This document shows, in pieces, positions 24,546 to 38,240 of a DNA stretch of 64,000 nucleotides (its first letter is position 1; each line of letters starts with the position of its first letter). The DNA lies in the NCBI GenBank assembly GCA_907163375.1, contig CAJQUW010007090.1, positions 1 through 64,000 on the forward strand, read 5' to 3'. The stretch is from Prostheceraeus crozeri. Its lineage: Eukaryota; Platyhelminthes; Polycladida; Euryleptidae. The position numbers and the translations under genes were made by a program. The notes under the pieces were generated by a model. The model ran no database searches. It was given only the letters and a program-made list of their open reading frames with translations, and had not been told where the DNA came from.

Positions 24546-27500
24546 TGGGAAGGGGAATTCGACCTACATCGTCCAATGAGGAAGTTTTCTCAATCTCCTT
24601 GCAGTCTGCTGAAGATGTTTACAGTAAAGTGCTCCTTCTTCGTGACTGCTCCTGTTGGTTGCAACGACGGGATATAGCACATCAGTAATAATGCTATTTT
24701 TATAGTGAACAGCGGGTGAATGTGAAAGATATATACATGTATATACAACGAAAGAAGAGTGCCATAGTGTCGCAACCTGACTTTTTCATTTCTGTTCTTC
24801 GTCTTTTGTATACCTGTGAAAATGTTATAAATTCTAATTTTGGCTATTGTATTTTCTATAAGATGCTACGATTTAATAATGATAATGATGTTTTATTTCG
24901 AAGTAATGAAAATCAAACGAGTCAGGAAAAGAGATCATTAAACAATTTTGCAAAAAGAGTCCACAGTACCAGCACAGGATTGCATCGCAAATTGTTCTCA
25001 ATATCTTACTATATACAAAGACAGAAAAAACTGAGTGAAAATGAGCTACAATTTGGAGTTATATAGCTTGACACAGTAGGGAAAAAAGGATCTGGATCGG
25101 CGATACGTTCTACAGAGAGGCATCTCAAGATGCTGAGAAAAGTGCAATTTTCTTGGCGCAAGATGGTGGAGAACGCTGTTGGGGTTGAAGACATTCTCAA
25201 AATGTTTCAAAGCTCTGATATTGCGGCGATCTTCTAGATTTCCAAGAAAATCACTGATACACTCATTCCCACAAATAGTTTGATGACACTATTATTTATC
25301 TGTTATTATCTGTTATTATCACACTATGAATTTATCTATTGAAAAATGAAAAAGAAATCAACTTATCGCTGAAATTCGCCAATTGTCAATCAATTTGCGA
25401 ACAGCTCATCTTTTTTATGTTTCATAAGCATTCTGTAAATGAAATGTAAGCAGAAAAATCACATTTGAAAAAATCAGCAGAGATCGACAAATAATTTGAG
25501 AGGAATAGGAAGTCTATCTTACCCATAAGCCAACCAAAATAATTTTCTTAACTTTGAGTGCCGAGCATTAGGCCACTAGCCGGAGGACGCGAGGTACGCT
25601 GACGCTTCAAAAAAGCATTCCTCATTAATCTTTTTCTTGGGAAATAATAATTCGCTTTTTCCGTGTATGTGCATTTTTCTCTTGTACAATGCGAGGTTGG
25701 AGGTAGATTTCTTATACATTGAAGAAGTCTCAACATCCTTTCGAGTCATCTGTCAAGTGCATCTTGACGAGCATCAATACATGCATGGTTGTTGAAGCTA
25801 ATTCTGTTCTTTGACTGAAAGCTATTCAGTACACTGTTATCACTTTAGTAGAACTCGCATAATCATCATCACAAGTAGGCCCTATCAATCTTATCATATC
25901 TTATTTTGTCAATCCAACTGTCGCACAATTGCTCGCACTTGATGTAATGGAATTCATGCAGTAAGGGGGCCTAGCATGTACCTGATTTTGTGATTTACAT
26001 GCGCGTCTTTTTAAAAGTAGGAGACATAAAAGTGTATTTGTAATAACTTTGATGAAGTCATTTAGCTGTAATGGTTCTCAATTTTGTATATTCAAATTTA
26101 AGTTTTGATTTCATGTTGTACAACTCAAGCAAATTTTTTAATCACAATTCTCTTGGATCTCAATTTGTTACACAAATCTCAATATGTAAACGATCTAAGC
26201 AGATGAGAATAAATTAGAGGAATATTTACGAATATCATCGGTAACCAGTGATTGAGTCCAAAAGGCGGAGGTGATAATGAATCTGTATGCTATAGACTCA
26301 CCAGCGGGGTTATCAAAAATATATTTATTTTTAATTATTTATCATTAATGGATAACAATTAATGACTGATTTCGTCGAGATAATTGAAATTGATTTATTG
26401 TTGTCAGTCTATATACAATTAATTATCTGTTGTCAGTGATAATTAAACTAGCTCGTTGAGTGACAGTTTAGCTTGAAATGCAACTCTTTATGGTAAAGGG
26501 ACTAGGGAATACTGCTAGACACATCTTATCACATCTGGATAGCCTCTAGGATCCTTGAGTTTCGGTAGGCCTATTTTGGTACGTAACTTATTTAGTATCT
26601 CCATTTTAGAGAAAAAATACTTTTATTTTAACCCCATTTATGTTATTTTGTCCAGTAAAATGTGATCTTTTAGTCACCTGTAATTTTCACTGCAATTATG
26701 GTGCATGAATTTGCGTCTGTATTTAAACATTCACATCCAATTAAGAATATAGTTTGCTAGAGATTAGCTATAGTACATCTAGATCACTTTGATTTAGATG
26801 CACTTCACGTAATTGGTCTTCTCACTGCCATGTTCTGTGCATTCTGATAGTAAAGAATTATGCGACTTGTAATACTGTATAGCGAAAGTCAATGTCGAAA
26901 ATCCAGTATCAATAATTACTCAAATAGTTGCAGTGAATTGATTGATGGGTCAAATTTAATAACAATTAATTTTGATGCCCCTGCTTTTTCCAAAGCCTTA
27001 TAAGCGACTCGGTATGTCAATCATGATCGCTGTTGCTTTGCATATATGGTTCTTAATTTTTAAACAGACTTTGTCCGGATATATCCGGTTGAATGAACAC
27101 CGCAATACAACGTCATTAAGAAAATGTCTTCAAAGTTCAAGGTAATAATTGTTGGAGAATGACTGCTGCGTCTGTTCAACTTAACAGAGCTTCTACATTA
27201 TGACTCTTCCCACTTCATGCATAGATGAAAGCTATATAAAGAACACCTTGTGAATGCAATAGAATACGACAGTTGAAAGAAATTACCACTAATTTACCAA
27301 ATTAACTCTGTCTGATATTGTCTACACAGAGCTTTCCCTTCACTGAAGAACAAGTAGTCATTCCGTGATGTAATCAATTAACTCAGTAAATGGGGTCGCA
27401 TTGCAACTGCGAAATGTAAAGCAGTTGGCAAACATGGGGATACATTCAATGAATCAACACCTAATCACTATAGCAACTAAAGGCGAAAAATAATCAGTCA

Positions 27501-28451
27501 GGGTCATTAAGCATAAAATGAAAATGCACCCAAGATTGACTCAGTTTTACGGGACTTCATGTTGTTGATAATTGCAAAGTGCTAAAAGCTACTGATTCAG
27601 TGGCACTTTCGACCGACTAATTTTATGCAAGTTAGACAAATTCATGCTTGTCCGAAAATTCTTTTGCAGCATGCTGTTAGGTCCGCTCTGTATTGCCGGT
27701 GTTCCATAACTATGCAATCTGCAGATTTATCATAGATAGACCCACATTTTCATTAACTATTCATTGCTTTTCCATGACACATGCTATGCGTAGAGGGTCT
27801 ATACTATTTGGGAGGGGGCGATGAAGAGAGAGCGCACGATGCCTTGCATGGCTTAACTTAAGGAAATGAGGGAGAGTGAATGAATGACTTGTAAGACACA
27901 TAATTTAGATTTAGATTACAGAAGGTAAATGCTCCTTTAACCACATCAATCGATATAATTAAAGTTCAAAAAAGCATCCAGAAAATAGCGCATGTAATTT
28001 ACCCCTAAATATCCACGGGTACGGGCGGGTGCGGCTATAGCTTCAATTCACTACATAAATCAAAAAAAGTTGTTTTGTCTTTCAAATCACCGTTGGATAT
28101 ATGAAAATTCTTTTGAACCATCTTGAATATCTAGTTAATGCGCTGATAGGATCATGCAGCGAATTTCAATTGAATTCTACCTCCACTTTCTGCTTTATTT
28201 CTGCTAATTTCTGTTTCCTATAAACCGAGATATCAGATGTTCGCACAGAAGAAGCTGTGTTCGATGCTATCATTTCTTTTCATAAAGATGTTGAAGTTAC
28301 GCATTTGAAATGTGCGGCATACTTCCGAGAAACAGGGAAATACATGAGATGTGGGGCTTCCATGAATCTTACTATCATTAATTATGACGGAAATGATTCA
28401 TGGAATGCTTCATGAATTAATGAACGAATAGAATCAGACTTGTGTCAATTA

Positions 28452-29175
28452 CTCATGAAATGTAATTGATTGCAATTACAAATTGCTCCGTTTTTCTTCA
28501 ATCACATTTCAATTACTTTATAAATACTTTAGATCATTGCCGCTATTGCACTATTTACTTTTCCAACATTTCGTTTTCTGGGTGGAAATGCAAAGGTCAA
28601 ACACTACTTCTCCCGGAAATAATGACCGCGCTTGGAGTCTTGATATAAAATTGTACCTTTTTATTCCCCCCAAGAGCTTTCGCCTCACATCTCTTCTACG
28701 ATTCAAACTTAAGAAGCAGTGCTGTGATATCGAAACTTGTGGCTTCTACGAGACTTTATTTCGATTGCAATTACATCTCCGTTGAAGTCTAGATTGATAT
28801 AAAAATTTAAACTGTGTCTTCTTGAAGAACTTATGTGTCTCTCATTTCCGAGGGGAATTTTATAGTACTAGTTTTCTGATTTACATTTTCCGATCAGGAA
28901 TAAGAGGGAGAAAGAATATCACAACACCGGCACTTAATTCAGATCTTTACAATTCGTCTCGTAGTAAATTTCTTCGAAAACTGTATGATAGTTGCACACC
29001 CGGTCCACATCTAAGTGTTTTGACGCATTATCGACGAGGAGAGCAAGGCAATTTAAAATGCGTGCTAACGAATACAGCTGACCGTAAAGTAATTGCTACA
29101 TCTCAATTGTATGACTAAGAATACATGTAATTGACTACAATTGCTAATTGCAGTAATTGCAATTGCAAATATAAT
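28452..29175. other. Segment flanked by AATTGCAATT-rich words
   Basis: ATGTAATTGATTGCAATTACA lies near 28459 and ATGTAATTGACTACAATTGC near 29125, followed by GCAGTAATTGCAATTGCAAA. The 650 bp between them has short open frames (100 codons at 28483-28785 and 98 codons at 28822-29118, both +) that I do not recognise. It may be an element with AATTG-rich ends, or only low complexity. Confidence 0.3.
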
Positions 29176-30462
29176 TTCAACACGTCTGAATAGAATGAAT
29201 ACACCATTTTTCTTAATTGTATGTTTCAGCTCAGACAGACATGTGTATGAGACTTGACAGCGAAATTGAATCCGCAGAAAGATAAACCGCGTTCAGGTTG
29301 GAGCTCAAAAGCATTCCATACTCCTAAACACTTCCTCGCTTGTTCATGAATGAATATCTCCTGATTGCACTGCAACTAAACGTTATACTCTCTCATTCTA
29401 TATGGTTATGTCCTTTACAAGATCACAAAATGCAAAGTGCACATTCAAATTTTATCAATTTTTATCACATCCTACAAAAATTGAACAATGGTCTTCAGGA
29501 AATAACAAGTGCACTAAATGCAAGGAAACATCAACGCAGGAAATATTGACAAGTTCGGTCGTATCGATCAATACAAGTGATTGTTTCGGACAATATGATA
29601 TTTCCCATATTTTCTGAAAAATGCCATTCACATGCAGTATTGATTGAAAAGAGTCAATAAAGTAAAAACTAAAGTGCATTTGTGCAATGTCATGTTATGA
29701 CAATTAAATTTTCACATACCGGTCAGGCACTTAAATCTGCTTTTTATTTTGAATCATAATTTGAGAACTTAACATTAACAGAGATAAATAGCATGGGAAT
29801 GAATTCAGTTGCTTTGTATATTACGTTATCGCTTGCAGCGAAACATGCATACTTCTTACATTATAGAAGATTTGATAAGATGGCTTGTGTTAGGTGACAT
29901 ACTCAAGGTAGTGTTGATAAGGGTAACTCACAGAAATATATTATTTAAGCCTATCACTTTGCTAGAAGTGCAAACTGATTCAAAATGATGGGACATGCAG
30001 GAACTTAATAAGTGGGCAAAAAGAAAATTTTAATACCTTGCAGAGATAGGAAAATAGTCGTGCGTTGCTTGCGGATTGCTCGTAATTCCTTCAAAATGCT
30101 CCGATCACCACGATTCCTTCAAATTCGAAGAATTCAGATAATTGCGCAAAAGTTTTCTCGATAATGTTGGGCCCTCCGATCATTATTAAAAAAGTTCGCA
30201 GGAGCACGAAAGAACGTTCACAAACGTCTAAATAGAACTCGACATCGACTGTGTCTCTTTGCTGTGTTATCCGTTTCATAACAGTCACTGAAACGTCGCA
30301 CAATTTGGAGTGTTTAATGTTGAACTGGCTGCTCTATGTTCGATTGCTATGGTGTTATGTCAGCAGAAATGGCACAACATATTCCAATGTTTTCTTTCTA
30401 GTCAACAGTAGAAGAGACAACCTGTCTATTTCTGTCTGGGGTAACTTATAACCAAGGTTGCA

Positions 30463-30512
30463 GACTCGGCCTCGGACTCGGTGGCTTTGGACGGACTCGG
30501 ACTCTGTGAATC
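30463..30512. repeat. GGACTCGG short repeat cluster
   Basis: CAGACTCGG, GGACTCGG and ACGGACTCGGACTC occur within 50 bp in otherwise AT-rich intron. A small simple repeat, perhaps a remnant of a larger element. Confidence 0.5.
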
Positions 30513-32275
30513 CTATTGAGATTTGGTCTATGATCGAGATGAAACGTTTTTTGTCTAATACTCGTATGTTTCCGAAAATGTGTTCTATTTGTTGAGGGAC
30601 CTCACTATACTGGTCTGAGGACTGTCAAGAGATCTGATGATATATGAACGAACAAGACAATCCTTCTTCATATACTAGATATACAATTAGTGCTTTGCTT
30701 CCACATGCCAGGACCTACTTTCAATAAGAGTTTCTTTTTGAGGTAGACTGTAGCAGTTCAATGTTATAGTAGACATGATATTACGCACTTGCAAAAAGTA
30801 GAGTATGCTAGAAATTTGTTATAATTATTAGAAATGCACAAAGCTAGCTGTCTGTTTCCCCCGATACCCTATGAAGAGTTTACTGAGAGGTAAAGTATCA
30901 GGTTTATGGCATGTACGTACACGTTAAAACATTTATTGCTCAGAGCATTTGATTGGAACATTAATTTAACTGATTATTTCACTGATATTACGGTATGTAG
31001 ATAGTCAGAAGCTTTGTTTGTAGATGTAGTCAAAACGAAACACGGTAAAAGCCATAGCTAACTAACACCAAGATAGCATCAGAGCTGAAATTTCAAATTT
31101 GAATGAATTCTATTCATAAATCGCAAGCTTTTAAGATTTGAGTGGCAAATTGTCTCTTGAATCGCTTCCGACCAAAGAAGCTGATTAGATAGTTTAAATG
31201 GGAAGACGTATATCAAGCATTATATCAAATTACATCAAGTACAATCAATATTCAAGAGAAATTCAATTCTGAGGCCAAAGCCCAGACAACAAATGAATTT
31301 GAAAGACAGATAGCTGTTGAGAATCAATCTAATGACTTAGCAAATGAAATTCAAATTATGCAGAACAACTTCATAATTTAATAAAATTTGGCGCTTTGAA
31401 TATTAAATCTCGAAATCGAATTAAACTTTATAAAGCCATCAAATTCATACTGAAAGCAATTAATCTTACGTAAGAAAGCGACGAAGCACCATTTGCAGGA
31501 ATTATGAAATAATTGTTTGCCATTTTTTCATTAAGGAAAGTTTTCCTCTCAAACTTTTGCAATGCAAATGTTTGGTGTGTCTAATAAGTTCCCGCGTTTG
31601 CACATTATGTTGTGCAAACGACAAAACTATTCCATGTAATAAGTATTATTCTTAGAAAACCTGATCACTGTGCTATTTTAGGGCCTAAAAGCAGCGTTCT
31701 AGCTGATGCCATCGTTGCTTTATTTGCACGAGATTTGTATAGCAAGTTAACAAATGCTCCGCGAAAATGCAGAATTCTATGTATTGACAGAAACAGAATT
31801 TATTACAGTAGTCTGTTGAAAATATCTACAGTATTCTTCACCGCAAGCTTAAGCTGAAAATAATGCTCACACTATATTACACAGATAATTCTCATAACAT
31901 CAAAATCAATCTTTATTTCTGTACTTTCCATGTTATTTGCGAATGCCGTCATGTACATTATTCTTTTCATTGGTCAGTCTTCTTCAATTGACTCAAAGAG
32001 AAAGGGAGGGGTTCGAAATTCTAACTCTTTTAACTGTTTGCTTCATGCTTAGCTAACAGAGATTATTAGTTTATTCGATCGTGATTTGTGGATCGTTGTT
32101 CGTTGGACAACATCGCATTGTCTGACGCATCTGTGGTTTATTTTGAGACTGACTAATCTTATTTTACATACAGAATGCAATATTTTACAGTGTTTTAGCA
32201 TTTAATCCGGAGATAGAGAGAAAACTAAATTTCAGGATTTTTAAAAATTATATGTTGAAAAGCAGTGCGGTGACC

Positions 32276-32560
32276 TCACCACGTGATTGTCAGTTTGATT
32301 AAATGATTTTGTTTGCAAGTAAGTAAGTAAATAAGCATATATTTTTCGAATTCAAGATCACAATTTTCTCGTGCAAGTGAGATAAGTGAATAAGAAATCC
32401 AAAAGAGATGAGAGCAGTGGTAAAAGCTACGAATGAATTCAAAAAAACTAATAGTCGAGACAGATGGCATGATAAACCGAATTGACCGCTTTGAATGATC
32501 ATGCAAGAAAAGAAGACGCCTCGCAGCAACCTCTCTTCGGGAGGCAGTAGGAATATATCT
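32276..32560 (-). mobile_element. Possible LINE ORF2 C-terminal remnant
   Basis: Minus-strand frames give RRLLFLHDHSKRSIRF, and with one base shift VNSVYHAICLD. Together these faintly resemble the RSFFPRTIxxWNSLPxxIV stretch near the C-terminus of many LINE ORF2 proteins. No RT core is visible next to it. Tentative. Confidence 0.28.
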
Positions 32561-33340
32561 GACCAAAAAAAATCACATTATACCGTGTCGTCTACACGTG
32601 TTTCGTGTTTCATTAAATTACATGTCTAAGCAAATTTGACATAGGTCTATCTTTCAAACCATTTTCAATATCTTATTTTAAGTGCTTTCAGATGTTCAAG
32701 AGACATCACAATTCCTTTCAAACAATGACATGGGAAAGGCTCTCATGGGGGTCACTCTTCATTAACATATCGCTTAAAAACTTGCTACTGCGTTTATCTT
32801 CATCGCTCTTCTCGAATCACAGCGCTATCTGTTCAACGTTGTGATGCTTTATCATCTTCGCATTTGAATATTGACATTGTGAAGGATAGGTGTGCGACAT
32901 GCTTCGGTTGAATGGTCTGCAATTCTATTTAAACATTGCTGATGTAGGTATGCAATGTGAAGAACACTTTTTCAGCAAATGAAGAATGCTTGATGACACA
33001 CACATTTATGAACAATGTATTTAGATGCACCGATTGCAAATTATAAGAAACCGATGTTAAATAATCAAGAATTTCAATTCACGTATGCTTCCTAGTTCGA
33101 ACCTTTGTCTTTCATTTGCATTTTTGGTTTTGCGCTTTCTTCCACGTCAATTTAGCTATGACTACATTAGCACGCGCTTCAGATTCAGGTACAATTCTAA
33201 TCATCCATTGAGACTTGAACAGCGGACTTTCTGTTTGTAAAGTTTAGTCGTCTTATATAGCTGTTTCCACATGTTCTGTTGACAATTTGATTTGAGAAAC
33301 CTTACAGTGGTCGTTTTCAACGTCCGTCTGTCCGAGCTCT

Positions 33341-33440
33341 GCATCATTAAATTTGATTTTAGTTACATGTAATTCAATTAATTAGTTTGGTTTTAATTAA
33401 ATTTTAGTAATTTAATTAACTTTATTGAATTGCATAATTT
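33341..33440. repeat. AT-rich TTTAATTAA tract
   Basis: About 100 bp of A/T dominated by TTAATTAA and AATTTAATT words. No other feature seen. Confidence 0.55.
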
Positions 33441-34305
33441 AATTTGAAAAAGCAACATGATCCTATATCAATCCGCCTGTTTCAAGTTTCATAGAGAAAA
33501 ATCAAAACAATTTTTCTAGAAATAATCCCAAGTTCAATCAGAATTCTTTAATGCCATGCCTCCTTTGATCGGCATTTCGGTATGCAAATGTATGAAGGAA
33601 GAAGATTGAAGCTTTTGTAAGCCGATAACACAGATAGGAATTCCAGAATTCTACCATTTTGATGATGAGCATCCCCGCAAAAAAGAACAACATTAGTTCG
33701 TCTGCTAGTTTCCGCAACTCACTTCACATGCCTTTTATACATATTCATTTAGTAAACATGTATAAGTGAAAGCATGTATCTATAGCCGAATTCATGTATC
33801 TATATTACTCTGGAGGCCTTTCGCCCGTCTTTTCACCAAAATATACCCGGTAGAAGGAATGCAAATAAGTGATGACAAATGAGAAGTGCAGGCAGATGTT
33901 AAAATGGGGATAGCTTCACCACGGTATGGATGGTAGCTCAAGTAGATTGCACAAATTCGGTTTGAAACATTCAATATCAAAGCTTCAGAAACGAGTTATA
34001 ATCTGTCATTTCAAAAGACGAGGGAAAACTAATCCTACATACTCTTAGGCCCATGAAAAACATAAATGATCATGTTCAGCCATACACATAATCATGGACA
34101 TTGTACATTTATCTCTGCACTTATAGAAGCAGTCGTAAGAGATAAATGGCTTGATTAAGTATCCTTTTCTTGTGGAAAAAATAGAAAAGGAACTGACGAT
34201 TGCAATGAAAAAAGGGCAACATGGACCTACTTAGTGGTGAAGACAGAGTCCGATGCTCGACATGAATTATTTGGAGAACACCTGATTACTGTTTGCAGGG
34301 GTAAA

Positions 34306-34397
34306 AACAAGCAAGTTTTCTGAGCGCTTTCATTGCGCTTCAAAGAGAATGAAAATGAGCGCCATGTGCATTGAAAGCGCTCAGAAAAATTGCTTGT
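34306..34397. repeat. Hairpin with stem of about 30 bp
   Basis: ACAAGCAAGTTTTCTGAGCG and CTTTCATTGCGC on the left are matched in inverse by GCGCCATGTGCATTGAAAGC and GCTCAGAAAAATTGCTTGT on the right, with a loop of about 20 bp and a few mismatches or bulges. Lies in intron 1, so it would be transcribed with the channel pre-mRNA. It could be a MITE or a pre-miRNA-like hairpin. The sequence does not decide between them. Confidence 0.7.
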
Positions 34398-34697
34398 CTT
34401 CTATTCGTGCGACCAGGAACAGGGTCCTCTTCAGATAATTCATGAAGGCCGAAGACTGTCAAAAGCACACTTTCGTTACAGACTATATAGTATGCTGTAT
34501 ACTTTCAAAGCTATCACATTTTGTGAGACTCAATCCTTGTATCGAACATGAGTTGGTGGTACAATTATCACACAGAAAGAGTTCTGCAAAGTGTTGTACA
34601 CGTGCATGTACAGAACTAAATTCAACTATCAACTCATTCAATATCAAATTTGAGACACCCATCAAAAATCAAATATTCTTATTGGAGCTATTGCAAC

Positions 34698-34742
34698 ATC
34701 CTGGATATAGGAATTCTATTGGAGAATCCTATGGGAATTAAT
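34698..34742. repeat. GGAATTC/GGGAATT near-palindromic repeat fragment
   Basis: ATCCTGGATATAGGAATTCT followed by GAGAATCCTATGGGAATTAA resembles the words at 21013-21086 and 46176-46290. Probably a short member of the same family. Confidence 0.3.
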
Positions 34743-37021
34743 GGAATGTGAACGGGAATTTAGAGTCAATTCTATCGACAAGTATAGACAAAAGATCTGC
34801 AAAAGAAAGATTTTATCATAGCCTATTGATGATTGTATCTATGCAATTGACTTATTTTCGAGAAGCACAAATTCTTGCACAAATACATGATTTTATGGAC
34901 ATGTAAACGTCGCGAAATTTTCCAAGCCATGCGAAAGTACAATTAACTGAAACCTATCGAACACTATTTATCACTTCATTTCATCACCCTCATGACAGAT
35001 AATCCACAATCAATAATTCTCCGGAAGTAATTCATCTGATTCAAATGGCCTCAAACTAGACATGCCGCCAAAATTACAAACTTCCCATTTGATTATGGAT
35101 GATTTAACGAGATCTTCGACCGTTTAGAGCATGCAATGATGGACATACGAACCAGTACTTTGTGCAAAATCTCTCTTGTTCTCTTTGTTCAGGAAAAATT
35201 TCATCATCTATCAGGGATTATTTCTCGACTTCAACAAGCATTCAAAATTTAAATGGAATTGTGAATGTAGTAAACATGCTATTTCTAAATGAATTTGAGT
35301 GAATTTTGCGACAATGCTGAGTGGGAAAGATTGGATCGATCGGATGATGATATTTGGCAAACATATTTGTAGCTGAATGCTGGTATGCGATCCGTGCGAC
35401 TCTACATAGAAGCCATCACAGTGCCATTATTGAAAGATGCATTATATTCGTTTTCTCTTGCAAGAGAAGGACCGAAGTGCAAAGCATCCGACCCTATCTG
35501 CACCAGGCTATAATACCCATCGAAATCACAGGCGGAGCGATTCGGCCCTTTCCTAATTCCTAAAAAATTGGTCAGAAATACCAGTAATAAAAATCTCTGT
35601 ACAACTAGCTCACATCTGCACTGTATTTGGAAATTCAAATTTTGAAACCCAAAATTTTGCAAATTTTTGATTTTTTTACATTTTCCCAAATTTGGCTGAA
35701 ATTACCCTGATAATTTCTATTGATGATGTCTTCGAACTATCTGCTTATTGATTTTCCTTCGAAATATCAGCTTGAAAGGTTGGTGCATTCAAATAGCATT
35801 ACAAAGAAGAAAGACTTTGAAGGTGCCCATAGTTGTTGAATGATTAGGAAATTGCCCGCACGAAACAGTTAGATAAGTGTACTTAAATGTGCCATTGCAA
35901 GAATCCTTAATTAGTATTTAAATAATATTCGAATTTCGACGACCATTTTCGATCTCCATGGTTCATAGAAATCATAACACATGATTATGCGACTTATGTT
36001 CCATATTTCAACAATCTTGCTGAAAGTCGATGATTTCCATTGAAACCCTCATACCAAATGTTTACAAAATTTAGCACACTGTTGAGAGTGAAAAAAGATG
36101 TTTTTAAATAGCCTCCAATTTAGAAAGCGCCTTTTAGGATCAGCTTAAAAATGCACTAAAACTGAAAATTTCGAAATCCTGGTAACGCGGTTGTAGCTTT
36201 GAAGGGGCTATATCAAACATCAACGTAACCAACCCCTTGAAAGGTTGAAAGCTTGGTGACAGTTTAATTAATAGTGCATGTTTCATGCTGCACATAATCC
36301 TCATTGATTGAATTCAGTGTGTATTCGAGAATAGAAAAATCTTCTGCAAATTTCTAAAAAATTGAGTTAGATGCACTGCAAAATGCTTTGACTGCTTCCT
36401 ATGAAATACACCTAAATAAATGCCCAGATTGTACAGATGTCGTGATTCCAAAGCATTCAAGAAGATTTCTAGGAGAAATCAGAATTATATTACAGTGCAT
36501 CGATTGAATGGAGCGTGGGAAATATTCACACTCGGCTTATCAAGTATTTAGATAATTACAATGAATGAAAATACAATATATGTGCTAATTTTTAGTTTTG
36601 CTGAGGTTGAAAATGAGAAAGGTCAGGATCATTGATATGAAATAGCTGAGGACTTGTTCGGTCATAGCATCTGGCTCACGCACGGCAAGCCATGATGCGA
36701 TGCTGACATTCTATTGACGGAGTCTTGGTCGAATGGCAAAAACCAACACCTGATCTGACAGGTTGTATTTGATCTACCTGCATGCAGAGTTGCAATCGAT
36801 ATATCCTACGTGTATGTTGAATTTACAATTTGTCTTGACATGTTGAAAAAGCGATTGTACTTTGCTATATTTGATTTGACCACGTGTTATACTAGATCGG
36901 GAAATCTATATGATGGATTTATACACATTTACAATTATGCCAACTCACACTAAAAAATTGTGTACTATTTTGGTAGTTAAAGGTCTTTGCCTAATTTTAA
37001 AAAAATGCTTTGATTGCGTAT

Positions 37022-37555
37022 CAGTGGCGGATCTAGGAATAAATCATAGATGGGGCGGTCACACAATACATATTAGGATGGTGGAAAATTGACCTCTGCT
37101 GAAGGTCTCTTACCATGTCGCTAAGTATACTACAATAGAAGAAATAACATGAATTCAATTTCTGTAATAACATTTCAAATGTAAAGTTCAATCGACGTTT
37201 TGATAAGGAAATAGTATCGATTACTTCTTCAACAGGAATTGAAATGTTCGGATGCATGTGCATTAATGATATAATCACCTGCATCATTGCCCCTGCCGCA
37301 TCGTCTACAGATGAAGGATGAAAGTGGAAATTTAAGTAGGCTAGTTGTCAAAATTAATAGAAACTTTCAGAGATTCACGCAAATTAAGAACAATCGCAAT
37401 GTGTGAATGGGCAACAAATGCAACCTTCCTTCAGTATTCCATTTTTGAATTTTTTGACGAGGAACGTTATCAGAGGAACTAAAAAGCAATTTTACTGCTA
37501 CTTAGATTCATAGGGGGCGCGGCCGCCCCTTTCGCCCCCATTAAATCCGCCCCTG
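37022..37555. mobile_element. hAT-like non-autonomous transposon with perfect 8-bp target duplication
   Basis: The left end is CAGTGGCGGATCTAGGAATA. The right end, reverse-complemented, is CAGGGGCGGATTTAATGGGG. CAGTGGCG-type ends are common in hAT elements. TTGCGTAT occurs on both sides (37014-37021 and 37556-37563), an exact 8-bp duplication as hAT transposases make. The element is 534 bp with no transposase. The intact duplication implies a fairly recent insertion into intron 1, about 2 kb before the S1-S6 exon. Confidence 0.88.
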
Positions 37556-37835
37556 TTGCGTATAAAACCTGTTTCTTCTGATTTTGTGTCATTTGGCCTC
37601 CATTTCTCAACACAATTACATGCTGTAAGTAGGTATTTATGGAAATCTAGCAAATGTTGATATAATGCTATAGCATACATAAGAGTCCTTCGTAGGTATC
37701 TTGACGTATTCATGCACAAATTAATGCATTTTGAGCTTAAAAAATGGAGGGGGTGTTTCCTGTATGGTTCCTGCCTTCTAATTTTGATTTTCCTATGATT
37801 CAATCGTTCCCAAAGTGACTATGCAACACAATTAC

Positions 37836-38240
37836 CGCAAGATGGGGTAATTCGGACACCTAGTCATTCTTTATCTTAAATCGCCAGAAACAATTTGTTG
37901 AATACTTCTATCGGAGTCAAAGCTATTTGAAAATTTTTTTGAGTGTTGTGAATGCACATAAACTTTCTTTAGCGCCTATTCAATTTGTCCTAACTATTTC
38001 TGTTCGTTCAGAATTATAGAACTTGCTTTACCGAATTACCCCATTTTTTTCCTTTTCTAAGTAGTCCTCGTAGACGTTATCCAGACAAATTTCAACAAGG
38101 TTTGCAGTTGCTAGCTCACTATATATTGTATGTATCGTCGTATTTGCGGTTCATGTAAGATTTAAGAACACTAGCATTAACAGACAACTAAAAATACAAA
38201 AAATCTATAAAAGGTATCCGAATTACCCCCCTTTCTTAGT
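37836..38240. repeat. Repeat carrying three GGGGTAATTCGG words
   Basis: GATGGGGTAATTCGGACACC at 37841, and inverse copies CCGAATTACCCCAT at 38031 and TCCGAATTACCCCC at 38217. The inverted ends suggest a degraded DNA element of about 400 bp, but no target duplication or coding was found. Confidence 0.4.

Noticed and set aside
24716-25066. 116-codon open frame (+)
   Set aside because: Lys/Asn/Ser-rich translation without recognisable motifs, lying inside the well-supported intron.
28822-29118. 98-codon open frame between AATTG-rich words
   Set aside because: No family resemblance, and it lies in the intron of the channel gene.
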